Shown here: one piece after another, positions 22,639-31,692 of the stretch
How positions within the stretch are numbered: position 1 is the first letter of the stretch
Layout: each line of letters opens with the position of its first letter
Source of the DNA: an uncultured Alphaproteobacteria bacterium
Lineage (GTDB): Bacteria > Pseudomonadota > Alphaproteobacteria > Rhizobiales > JACESI01
Direction of reading: 5' to 3'
DNA length: 32,300 nt
NCBI GenBank assembly: GCA_938034375.1
Contig: CALHLB010000091.1
Coordinates: 1 to 32,300, forward strand
Position numbers and translations under genes: made by a program
The notes under the pieces: generated by a model
Database searches by the model: none
What the model was told of the DNA's origin: nothing
What the model saw: only the letters and a program-made list of their open reading frames with translations

Positions 22639-22680
22639 TATAGCTAAAATATTTTATCATTTTAAAGTGGTTTAGCTATA
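22639..22680. repeat. 42-bp palindromic repeat, identical to 17566-17607
   Basis: TATAGCTAAAATATTTTATCATTTTAAAGTGGTTTAGCTATA. Confidence 0.95.
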
Positions 22681-22816
22681 ATTTTTTATCTTCATGCCCC
22701 TGAGGGAATAGGCCGCTTGAAATTAGCTGCTCAAGCTGAAAAAAGCTCGGTGTTTCGGCTACTGCGCGTAATCGGAATACAGTGAAAAATATTAGAAATG
22801 ACAATTTCTTAGGGTC

Positions 22817-22842
22817 AAAACCCAACCAAAAGGCTGGGTTTT
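22817..22842 (-). terminator. Hairpin downstream of rpmE
   Basis: AAAACCCA-accaaaaggc-TGGGTTTT. Confidence 0.65.
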
Positions 22843-22864
22843 AAATGAATTTATTTTTTGCACC

Positions 22865-23086
22865 TTAGCCCATAAGGCCTTTATAGCGATCTTTAAAGCG
22901 GGAGACACGGCCGCCACGATCAACAAGGTGTGTGCCGCCCCCTGTCCAGGCTGGATGAGTGGTTGGGTCAATATCCAATGTCATTGTATCGCCCTCAGAA
23001 CCCCAGGTCGAACGCGTTTCATATTCTGTTCCATCATTCATAACCACTTTTATCATGTGGTAATCAGGGTGAAGATCTTTTTTCAT
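22865..23086 (-). CDS. rpmE: 50S ribosomal protein L31
   Basis: [29 protein letters not shown]...[13 protein letters not shown]...[12 protein letters not shown]. Confidence 0.96.
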   Translation of the reverse strand: MKKDLHPDYHMIKVVMNDGTEYETRSTWGSEGDTMTLDIDPTTHPAWTGGGTHLVDRGGRVSRFKDRYKGLMG

Positions 23087-23288
23087 CTGTCATTTCTCTT
23101 TTGTTTAAAGCCGTGATTTCAGAAGGGCAGGCCACTTTCTGTCCGGTTTTTTAAGCTTAATCGTGATTTTCTATAATCGTAATTCACCTTTGTGACAAGT
23201 CGCTATTGTACTTTTTCATGAAGCACGGTTAAAAGAGCTATGATTGTTGACGGGAAAAACAAGCCCCCTATAATTTTTGGGATAAAGA

Positions 23289-25070
23289 ATGGCTAAAGCT
23301 GAAAAAAAGAACCGATCACTCGCCCCTTTGCGCCTGCTCATGCCTTATATATTTCGTGATAAAGGCCTTGTTATTGCCGCCTTTATTGCATTAATAACAG
23401 CGTCTGCCGCAACATTAACAGTGCCTATCGCCTTAAGGAATGTTATTGGGAACGGCTTTTCCGGCAATGACCCTTCAAAAATTGATGGATATTTTATGGC
23501 TATGATAGGCGTTGTCGGCATTTTGGCAATTGCCAGTGCAGCGCGTTATTATTTTGTAACAAAAATCGGAGAGCGCACCGTTGCAGCAATAAGAAAAGAT
23601 GTTTTTGCTGCCGTTCTTCATTTTGATGCAACCTATTTCGATGCCGCTCGCACAGGCGAGGTTATATCGCGTCTAACTGCTGATACAACACAAATTAAAT
23701 CAGCCGTTGGTTCTACGGCTTCTGTTGCTTTACGTAACATGCTTCTTGTTATTGGGGCCGTTTTCATGATGATTTATACATCATGGCAACTTTCAAGTCT
23801 TGTCGTTTTTGTTATTCCTCTCATCATTATTCCCCTTGTTGCTTTTGGTCGTTCTGTTCGCCGTCGATCAAGAAAAGCACAAGACAGGCTGGCAGATGCT
23901 TCAGCTTATGCCACAGAAATGGTTGGGGCAGTTCGCACCATTCAATCTTTAAGCGCGGAAGAGAGCGTTCGAGGCTATTTTGATGATAATGTCAATCAGG
24001 CTTATGATGCGGCCAGAAAAAGTATTTCAGCCCGCGCTCTTTTAACAATGATACTGATATTTCTGGTTTTTTCATCGATTGTGATAATTTTATGGGTCGG
24101 CGCGCGCTCCGTTGTTGAAGGCACGATGGCGCCCGAACTTCTTATTCAGTTTTTGCTCTATGCGGTTTTTGCGGCAGGCGCACTTGGTGCGCTTTCGGAA
24201 GTTTGGAGCGAAATGCAGCAAACCGCTGGCGCGACAGAGCGTTTAATGGAATTAATGGCAGAGACGCCATGTATTCAAGCGCCAGAAAAACCTATTCAAA
24301 TTGAACAAGGCGCCATTGAATTTAATAAAGTTGGTTTTTCTTATCCTGGAACGCCAGATAAACCCATTTTAAAAGAGTTAACTTTTTCTATAGCACCTGG
24401 CGAAACAGTCGCTATTGTTGGTCCTTCTGGAGCAGGTAAAAGCACCATATTCTCTCTGTTAACCCGTTTTTACGATCCGCAATCTGGCGTTATTACTTTA
24501 AATAATAAAGACATAAAAAAGGCTAATCCTGAACAGTTACGCACGCTTTTTGGGATGGTTCCGCAAGAACCCATTATCTTTAATGGAACAATTGCCGATA
24601 ATATTAGCTTTGGATCAGAATATAGTTTTACCCATGATGACATTGCTAAAGCGGCCAAAGCAGCGCGCGCCGATGGTTTTATTGAGGCAATGGAAGGCAC
24701 TTATGAAGCACGCGTAGGCGAGCGTGGCATAACGCTTTCTGGCGGTCAAAAGCAACGTCTTGCCATTGCTCGCGCCCTTCTGCGTAATGCACCTATTTTA
24801 CTTTTGGATGAAGCAACAAGCGCCCTTGATGCTGAAAGTGAAGCGCATGTTCAAGAAGCCCTGGATAGATTGATGCAAGGACGAACAACCCTTATCATTG
24901 CCCATCGACTTGCCACGATTTTAAAGGCCGACCGTATTTTAGTTATGGATGAAGGAAAGATTATTGAAGAGGGTACACATGCCAGCCTGGTTAAAAAAGG
25001 TGGCCTTTATGCCCGTTTAGCGCGGTTACAATTTGATATGGGTGCAATGAAGCAGAACGCTGCAGAATAA
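23289..25070 (+). CDS. ABC transporter, fused TM and ATP-binding domains (MsbA/ABCB-like exporter)
   Basis: VGPSGAGKSTIFSLLTRFYDP, LSGGQKQRLAIARALLRNAPILLLDEATSALD. Confidence 0.95.
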   Translation: MAKAEKKNRSLAPLRLLMPYIFRDKGLVIAAFIALITASAATLTVPIALRNVIGNGFSGNDPSKIDGYFMAMIGVVGILAIASAARYYFVTKIGERTVAAIRKDVFAAVLHFDATYFDAARTGEVISRLTADTTQIKSAVGSTASVALRNMLLVIGAVFMMIYTSWQLSSLVVFVIPLIIIPLVAFGRSVRRRSRKAQDRLADASAYATEMVGAVRTIQSLSAEESVRGYFDDNVNQAYDAARKSISARALLTMILIFLVFSSIVIILWVGARSVVEGTMAPELLIQFLLYAVFAAGALGALSEVWSEMQQTAGATERLMELMAETPCIQAPEKPIQIEQGAIEFNKVGFSYPGTPDKPILKELTFSIAPGETVAIVGPSGAGKSTIFSLLTRFYDPQSGVITLNNKDIKKANPEQLRTLFGMVPQEPIIFNGTIADNISFGSEYSFTHDDIAKAAKAARADGFIEAMEGTYEARVGERGITLSGGQKQRLAIARALLRNAPILLLDEATSALDAESEAHVQEALDRLMQGRTTLIIAHRLATILKADRILVMDEGKIIEEGTHASLVKKGGLYARLARLQFDMGAMKQNAAE

Positions 25071-25124
25071 GCTGAAACATTTCAAGAATATGCCAGAATA
25101 AACTGGAAGAAAGACGATAAATTC

Positions 25125-26165
25125 ATGATAAAAGATATTACAATCGCGCGTCCTGATGATTGGCACCTGCATTTGCGGGACGGAGCAATGCTGGAAGGTG
25201 TTTTGCCACATACGGCAAAAGATTTTGCCAGAGCTATCATTATGCCTAATCTAATACCACCTGTTGTGCGTGGTGCGGATGCGAAAGCCTATCGTGATCG
25301 TATTTTAACTGCTCTGCCAGATGGCATGATTTTCGAACCACTCATGACACTTTATTTAACAGAAGACACGCAGGCTGATGATGTTGCCGCGGCGCATCAG
25401 TCGGGTCTTGTTAAGGCTGTCAAACTTTACCCGGCTGGCGCGACAACCAATTCGCAATCTGGTGTTCAAGATTTTGATAAAGTCACGGGTGTTTTAGAGC
25501 GCATGGCCAAGATTGGTCTGCCCCTTTGTGTCCATGGGGAGGTGACGGATCATGAGGTTGACATTTTTGACCGTGAAGCCGTTTTTATTGACCGTATTCT
25601 TACTCCTCTACGCCAGAAAATTCCTGATTTGAAAGTAGTCATGGAGCATGTAACAACGAAAGATGGCGTTGATTATGTTATGGAAAATGAAAAAAATCTG
25701 GGCGCAACCATTACGACCCACCATCTGATTATTAATCGAAATCACCTTCTGGCAGGGGGGATTAAACCGCATTATTATTGCCTGCCTGTAGCAAAGCGCG
25801 AAAGCCATCGCCTGGCTTTAAGGGCGGCTGCAACAAGTGGGGACAGGCGTTTTTTCCTCGGCACTGATTCAGCCCCCCATACGGATGATTTGAAAGAGCA
25901 TGCCTGTGGCTGTGCTGGCATTTTTTCAGCCACGAACACAATGTCATGTCTTGCCCATGTTTTTGAAGAAGAAGGAGCGCTTGATAAGATTGAAGCCTTT
26001 GCCTCCCTTAATGGTCCTGCCTATTATGAATTGCCGGTCAATCAGGAAAAAATGACACTGGTAAAAGAGGATGAGCCCGTAATCTATCCGGAAAAATTTC
26101 AGACAGGGGCTGGCCCTGTAACGCTGTTTGACCCTGGATTTGATTTATACTGGCGTGTTGTCTGA
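25125..26165 (+). CDS. pyrC: Dihydroorotase
   Basis: [41 protein letters not shown]. Confidence 0.95.
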   Translation: MIKDITIARPDDWHLHLRDGAMLEGVLPHTAKDFARAIIMPNLIPPVVRGADAKAYRDRILTALPDGMIFEPLMTLYLTEDTQADDVAAAHQSGLVKAVKLYPAGATTNSQSGVQDFDKVTGVLERMAKIGLPLCVHGEVTDHEVDIFDREAVFIDRILTPLRQKIPDLKVVMEHVTTKDGVDYVMENEKNLGATITTHHLIINRNHLLAGGIKPHYYCLPVAKRESHRLALRAAATSGDRRFFLGTDSAPHTDDLKEHACGCAGIFSATNTMSCLAHVFEEEGALDKIEAFASLNGPAYYELPVNQEKMTLVKEDEPVIYPEKFQTGAGPVTLFDPGFDLYWRVV

Positions 26166-26244
26166 TTGCCAATCAGCATTGAAGAACTTGCCAGCCAAAC
26201 TATGCAAAAAGCGGCTTTATATCTAAAATGCTATTATGGTTTCA

Positions 26245-26308
26245 TATAGCTAAGCTCATATAAATTGACAGTGAATTTTGGCAATCATTTTATAAGAATT
26301 ACGCTATA
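26245..26308. repeat. TATAGC...GCTATA-bounded repeat element, diverged family member
   Basis: TATAGCTAAG...ATCATTTTATAAGAATTACGCTATA. Confidence 0.55.
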
Positions 26309-26425
26309 GCTGCAGAGGAAATCGAACCCAATACTTTTTATATAAGAGTAAAGTATAGAGTAAATAAATTTATACGTGTAATTAATAGTATTAAATTACC
26401 TAAAAAAATTGAGTTGAGATTTTAA

Positions 26426-27066
26426 ATGATTGATATTGATAAAAAATTTTCCAAACTCCCCTTTATAGGTGAGGTTTATGAGGATGAGTATGTTTCGCAA
26501 AATGAGAAATGGGCATGGTTCATTAATTTATGGGGCTACCCCGTTATTTTTTGTTTCTGGTTTTTCCTCATCTTTATTCCGCTCAGTTTTTTTAATAATG
26601 ACGCCTTTTTTCAATTTTCTGACCAAATAAATGTTTATGATTTTGGAAAAATACAGTATGAATATGATGTTCTAAAAATTTATAACCCGAATTTTGCCGA
26701 TGATTATTTTATATTTATAAAGTTACATTACATTTTTTTCTATATATCTCTTTTTTGGCTATTATTAAATTCATTTAATATTATTTATTTGTCGCAAAAA
26801 AAAACTTCAGAGCGATAAAAATTACAATAACTCTATTTTTATTTTAGTATTTATAATATTATTAAGCTTTTCACTTTCGCATATTTATAAAATAATTCCT
26901 ATATATGACTATTATGATAGCTACAGATCAAAAATACCTGTAAATCAATCATTTTATCCTTTTAAAATGCTTGTTTATTGGATCTACATTTATTGCATAA
27001 TTTACACCTTTACAATTTTAGGCTTAAAAATAAAAAACTGGCTAAAAAGGCTGATAAGCCTTTAAA
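26426..27066 (+). other. Hypothetical multi-TM protein whose frame continues across an A9 tract (single-base frame break at 26796-26804)
   Basis: ORF 26426-26818 ends just after CAAAAAAAAAC; the frame reached with one A fewer reads KKLQSDKNYNNSIFILVFIILLSFSLSHIYKIIPIYDYYD...LGLKIKNWLKRLISL* to 27066. Confidence 0.6.
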
Positions 27067-27167
27067 TATAAAAACTTGCCTCAATGTCAAAATCAGGCTA
27101 TCGCACAAAAATACACTTATTGAGTGTTTTTATGATAGTTCATTCATATTTAATTAAAAGATAAAAA

Positions 27168-27560
27168 ATGTCATTCGCCAACACAATTGCTGAATTTTTT
27201 GAACCGCTAGATACCACCAACACTGTTATTGGTGGCATAAGAGATGCAACCGTTCGTGCAGCCGAAGCACTGGGTGTCCCTCAAAATGTTACATCGCAAT
27301 TAGCACGAGCGAATATAGCCGCAACATTAGCACTTGAACTAACCGAAGTATTACGCGCGAATAATGAAGGCGATGAAATAGATACTGTCGTTCAACTTAC
27401 TGGCCTAACTGCTGCGGTTAGTGTCGCTGTTCTTGTCGGTTTGGCATCATCGCCCTTTACATTTACATCGGTTGGGGCAATTGCTGGTGTTGTAGCTGGA
27501 ACTGCATTTGCAGGTTTTTTCAGAAACTATTACAGAAAGTCTAGTACGGAATTTTCTTGA
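27168..27560 (+). CDS. Hypothetical protein, possibly the detached N-terminus of the downstream RTX protein
   Basis: MSFANTIAEFFEPLDTTNTVIGGIRD...; hydrophobic VAVLVGLASSPFTFTSVGAIAGVVAGTAFAGFF region; Ca-binding repeats begin shortly after. Confidence 0.45.
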   Translation: MSFANTIAEFFEPLDTTNTVIGGIRDATVRAAEALGVPQNVTSQLARANIAATLALELTEVLRANNEGDEIDTVVQLTGLTAAVSVAVLVGLASSPFTFTSVGAIAGVVAGTAFAGFFRNYYRKSSTEFS

Positions 27561-27604
27561 ACAAAACGGCAATACCCGTTTGATAATATTCCCCTGCCCG
27601 TTAA

Positions 27605-29605
27605 CGATGCTGTTCTGACATTATAAACGGCACTGGTAATGACGATATTTTCATCAATCAACCAGGTTTTGATGTTCTTAATGGCGGGGCAGGCAATGAT
27701 TTTATTATTGGTGGTGATGCCGCTGAAATATTAGCTGGCGGTGCCGGGCAGGATGTCATATTGGGCGGCAATGGCGATGATGTTTTAATTGGCGGTTCCC
27801 AATCTGCAATCGGAGATGATGCAAGGGATATTCTGGATGGTGGGTTGGGTAATGATACCTATCTCATAGGTCGCGATTTTGGTGATGTGACAGATGTTTC
27901 AAGCACTGATTTTCAAAATGCGAATGACCTTTTCCTCTCTATCGGTTCTGCCTTGTTCCTGCCTGAAAATTTGCGGTTTGATACATCCAATCTTGAAAGC
28001 CTTTCAACCGCCGACCTTATTCGAGATTTTGAGGGCGATAACAGAATATTTGTTGATACGTTTTCAACCAGTCAACTCAATGTTGCTGCCACCTATACAA
28101 CCTTGCCAGAAATTATCAATCAGGGTGGTTTTTTCGGCACTTTTCAATCAGATACGATTGAACGCACTTTTGATGGTTTCCCGATTTTCTTTAATTCGCA
28201 AAATGATCTTACCTTGGTGCTTATTGACCCTTCAAGAAGCGCAACAGGCCTAACACAATTGGCCGCCTATGACACCGTTTCATCAACTGAACTCGGCCTG
28301 ACAGGAAATGCTGTCTCCCTCGACATACCGCTTTTTGTTATTGACGGATTTGAAAATGGCAATTTTGGTATCAATCTTGCCAGTATATTTGGTAATGAAA
28401 TTAATATCGCTCCTCGGCCTGAGGTCGTGCCAGACCCCGCTGTGCCTCCGACAGATCCAATAGACGACACTAATCCTGATATGGATATGGGAAGCGATAC
28501 AAATGGGACAGAAACGCCAGACCCTGATACACAAACACCACCGGATGATAATATAGACATACCTGAGGCACCTATAGCTCTTACCCTTAACGGAACGGAT
28601 GGCGATGAGAATATTACTGGCGGTGCAGGAAATGACACGATCAATGCCGGTGCAGGTGATGACACCATTATTGGAGGCGCTGGTGCCGATACTATTGACG
28701 GTGGTGAAGGTTTTGATGTTGCAAGCTATTTCACTTCAAATGCAGACGTTATAGTTGATCTTTTAACAGGAACAGGCTCTGGTGGTGATGCTGAGGGGGA
28801 CACTCTTATAAACATTGAAGACTTGAACGGATCCAACTTTGACGACCGTCTTTCAGGGGATGATAGTGAAAACTTCATCTTTGGGGAAGAAGGAAACGAT
28901 ACCATTGAAGGGCGTGACGGAGATGATCTTTTAGATGGAAATGGTGGCAATGACATCATTTTCGGCGGCCTTGGTGATGATCGTATCTTCGGCGGTTTTA
29001 ATGATGATATCTTGACAGGCGGCAGTGGCGCAGATCAGATCAACGGCAATGATGGCTTTGATCTTGCCTCTTATTTTGATTCAAATGCTGCCGTTACGAT
29101 TGATCTAGAACAGGGCATCGCATCAGGTGGCCATGCAACAGGGGACGTTCTCACCAGTATTGAGGACCTTGATGGCTCGTTCTTTGCCGATACCCTTTTG
29201 GGGGATGCTATCGCCAATTACATTAATGGCCATGAAGGGGATGACACCATTAATGGAAGAGCAGGTGATGACAGGCTGGATGGCAATGATGGCGGCGACA
29301 GCATTTTTGGTGGCACTGGCAATGACAGGCTTTCAGGCGATGCAGGTAATGACACATTAAGCGGCGGTGAAGGGGCCGATATTTTTGTCTTTAACGGATC
29401 GTTTGATAATGATGTTATTAATGATTTTGAGGCTGGCATAGACAGAATTGAAGTATCATCCTCACAATTCAGCACTTTTTCAGATATTCAAACCAATAGC
29501 CAGCAAATCGGCAATAATGTCGTGATTTCACACAGTGATGGCACAATCAGCATCGAAAATTTTCAGCTGGATGATTTAACGCAAAGTAGTGTTTTATTCG
29601 CATAG
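27605..29605 (+). CDS. RTX / hemolysin-type calcium-binding repeat protein, probable type I secretion substrate (5' end disrupted or undefined)
   Basis: Many GGxGxDxxx nonapeptides (GGAGNDTINAGAGDDTIIGGAGADTIDGG); C-terminal secretion-signal-like region; repeats open in frame from ~27617, upstream of the tracked start 27761. Confidence 0.88.
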   Translation, partial: RCCSDIINGTGNDDIFINQPGFDVLNGGAGNDFIIGGDAAEILAGGAGQDVILGGNGDDVLIGGSQSAIGDDARDILDGGLGNDTYLIGRDFGDVTDVSSTDFQNANDLFLSIGSALFLPENLRFDTSNLESLSTADLIRDFEGDNRIFVDTFSTSQLNVAATYTTLPEIINQGGFFGTFQSDTIERTFDGFPIFFNSQNDLTLVLIDPSRSATGLTQLAAYDTVSSTELGLTGNAVSLDIPLFVIDGFENGNFGINLASIFGNEINIAPRPEVVPDPAVPPTDPIDDTNPDMDMGSDTNGTETPDPDTQTPPDDNIDIPEAPIALTLNGTDGDENITGGAGNDTINAGAGDDTIIGGAGADTIDGGEGFDVASYFTSNADVIVDLLTGTGSGGDAEGDTLINIEDLNGSNFDDRLSGDDSENFIFGEEGNDTIEGRDGDDLLDGNGGNDIIFGGLGDDRIFGGFNDDILTGGSGADQINGNDGFDLASYFDSNAAVTIDLEQGIASGGHATGDVLTSIEDLDGSFFADTLLGDAIANYINGHEGDDTINGRAGDDRLDGNDGGDSIFGGTGNDRLSGDAGNDTLSGGEGADIFVFNGSFDNDVINDFEAGIDRIEVSSSQFSTFSDIQTNSQQIGNNVVISHSDGTISIENFQLDDLTQSSVLFA

Positions 29606-29646
29606 ATGATGTGTCAGACACATTCAATCTGATTCAATCTTTGATT

Positions 29647-29682
29647 TATAACGTAACCCTTAAAAATAAGGATTACGTTATA
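29647..29682. repeat. Short palindrome TATAACGTAACCCTTA...TAAGGATTACGTTATA (family member and terminator candidate for the RTX gene)
   Basis: 16-bp arms with one mismatch; shares CGTAACCCTT with the 17503 copy. Confidence 0.65.
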
Positions 29683-29700
29683 TTTAAGGGAGGGCAATTG

Positions 29701-29811
29701 CTTTAGCGCATGATGCATTTTCATGAATTCATCTGTTATGCGCTAAGCCTTTATTCTTACGCGCGTTTTTATCCCATAAGTGAATTCACTTATGGGAAAC
29801 ACGCTCTAAAC
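29701..29811. repeat. RIME-like intergenic mosaic element with two palindromes
   Basis: TTAGCGCATGATG...ATGCGCTAA and perfect 24-bp palindrome CCCATAAGTGAATTCACTTATGGG (29773-29796), ending ACGCTCTAAA. Confidence 0.55.
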
Positions 29812-29814
29812 GCC

Positions 29815-30678
29815 TCAAGAGTTTTTGACTTCTTCTCGAAACGGGCTGGCAGGATAGGTACCAAGGATGCGGATTTCATCTGAGAAGAATGAGAGTTCTT
29901 CCATGGCCAATTGAACGCCTTTTTCATCAGGATGGCCATCAATTTCAGCGTAAAACTGAGTTGCGGTAAAGCGTCCATCCAGTTGATAGCTTTCAAGCTT
30001 GGTCATGTTCACGCCATTTGTGGCAAAGCCGCCCATAGCCTTATAAAGAGCGGCTGGCACATTCCGAACCCTGAAAATAAAAGAGGTTACGATATGACTA
30101 TTATCGAATGCAGGTATTTTGGGTTCACGAGCTAATATAACGAAACGAGTGGTATTGTGTTGTTCATCTTCTACATTTTTACGCAATATTTTCAAACCAT
30201 AAAGGTCTGCTGCCAGAGGGGGGGCAAGGGCGGCCGCTTTTTTGTAGCCTTTTTCTGCAATGAGTTTAGCCGCCCCCGCTGTATCTCCAGCAACATGGGC
30301 TCTCCAGCTATTTTCACGTATGATGGCGCGACATTGGCCAAGGGCGTGTACGTGGCTATAAACATCTTCAATATCTTCAAAGGGTACACCTGGCAGCGCC
30401 ATAAGCTGAAACCGGATGGGAAGAAAATATTCGCCAATAATGTGGAGATCAGATTCGGGCAAAAGGTGGTGAATATCAGCAACGCGACCTGCCAGCGAAT
30501 TATCGATTGGTATCATGGCCAGTTCAGCTTTTCCGGTCTTAACGGCTGAAAAGGCATCTTCAAATGTTGCACATGGCAAGGGTTCCATATCTGGAAAAAC
30601 ATCAAGACACGATTTGTGAGAAAAGGCACCAAGCGCCCCTTGAAAGGAGATAAGGGGAAGGGAAGACGTATCTGTCAT
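29815..30678 (-). CDS. pheA: Prephenate dehydratase with ACT domain
   Basis: ISFQGALGAFSHKSC, PIDNSLAGRVADIHHLL, TRFVILAREP, ACT-like FRVRNVPAALYKAMGGFATNGVNMTKLESYQ. Confidence 0.95.
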   Translation of the reverse strand: MTDTSSLPLISFQGALGAFSHKSCLDVFPDMEPLPCATFEDAFSAVKTGKAELAMIPIDNSLAGRVADIHHLLPESDLHIIGEYFLPIRFQLMALPGVPFEDIEDVYSHVHALGQCRAIIRENSWRAHVAGDTAGAAKLIAEKGYKKAAALAPPLAADLYGLKILRKNVEDEQHNTTRFVILAREPKIPAFDNSHIVTSFIFRVRNVPAALYKAMGGFATNGVNMTKLESYQLDGRFTATQFYAEIDGHPDEKGVQLAMEELSFFSDEIRILGTYPASPFREEVKNS

Positions 30679-30694
30679 GAATTTATTCCTCTAT

Positions 30695-31420
30695 TCACGA
30701 AAGCATTGCGCGTGCGCGTTCCAAATCATTGGGTGTATCTACGCCTAAAGGAACTTCCTTAACAAGACCAACTTCAATTCGCATTCCAGCTTCCAATGCG
30801 CGCAACTGTTCTAGATTTTCACGCTTTTCAAGATAGGAAGGAGCGAGAGAAACATAGCGTTCCAGCGCCTGGCGGCGATAGCCATAAAGCCCAATGTGGT
30901 GATAAAGCGGGCCTGAGCCATAAGGCACGGTCGCGCGGGTGAAATAAAGCGCTCTAAGATGTTCATTGCTTAATGGGGTACCAACCACTTTAACAACGTT
31001 GGGATTATGTTTTTCGCTTTCATCATTTATTTGTGCGGCAACAGTGGAAATATCAACCTGATTGTCTTCAAGAAGATGGCAGGCAGTGCGGATGGTTTTT
31101 CGGTCAACTGTTGGTAAATCACCTTGAACATTGATAATAGTATCAAATTGTCCCGCCTTATCAATAAGGTTGAGGGCTTCAAAAATTCTGTCTGAGCCAT
31201 TGGTGTGTTGCTTGTTCGTCATTACGGCTTCACCACTTGAAGCTTTGACGATGTCATATATACTGTCATCATCTGTTGCAACAAAAGCAGGCCCGATATC
31301 AGCCTCTAACGCACGATTTAAAACCTGTATAATCATGGGTTTTCCTGCAATATCAGCCAAGGGTTTTCCAGGAAGTCTGGTTGATGCCATTCGGCAGGGA
31401 ATAAGGATAACAGGATTCAT
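30695..31420 (-). CDS. kdsB: 3-deoxy-manno-octulosonate cytidylyltransferase (CMP-KDO synthetase)
   Basis: [51 protein letters not shown]. Confidence 0.96.
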   Translation of the reverse strand: MNPVILIPCRMASTRLPGKPLADIAGKPMIIQVLNRALEADIGPAFVATDDDSIYDIVKASSGEAVMTNKQHTNGSDRIFEALNLIDKAGQFDTIINVQGDLPTVDRKTIRTACHLLEDNQVDISTVAAQINDESEKHNPNVVKVVGTPLSNEHLRALYFTRATVPYGSGPLYHHIGLYGYRRQALERYVSLAPSYLEKRENLEQLRALEAGMRIEVGLVKEVPLGVDTPNDLERARAMLS

Positions 31421-31692
31421 GAAAGTTATTCCAGGATAGGCAATTTAATTGAAATTAATTGAAAGCATTTATTGAAACAGTTTATAGTGTCTGCAATTAA
31501 CTGGCAAGTTGTGGATGTTTTTATGTGAATAGTGACTGAAAAACATCGCTTTTGTAAAGAAAAATATGCTCAAATTCGGGATATGAGTTGATTTTCACGT
31601 AAAAAACGCTAATTTCGCCAAAAATTCTGCCAAAAAATTATGGGTGATGGCCATTAAGCGCCATGCTTGATGCAAAAGGAGCTGCATTCGCG

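Noticed and set aside
22680-22800. Possible tRNA-like or small RNA sequence between repeat and rpmE
   Set aside because: No cloverleaf could be assembled by eye and no conserved TPsiC motif was found.
28267-28668. Minus-strand ORFs opposite the RTX gene (28267-28668, 28726-28959, 29218-29475)
   Set aside because: Ser/Pro-rich antisense shadows of Gly/Asp repeats; the plus strand clearly encodes RTX repeats.
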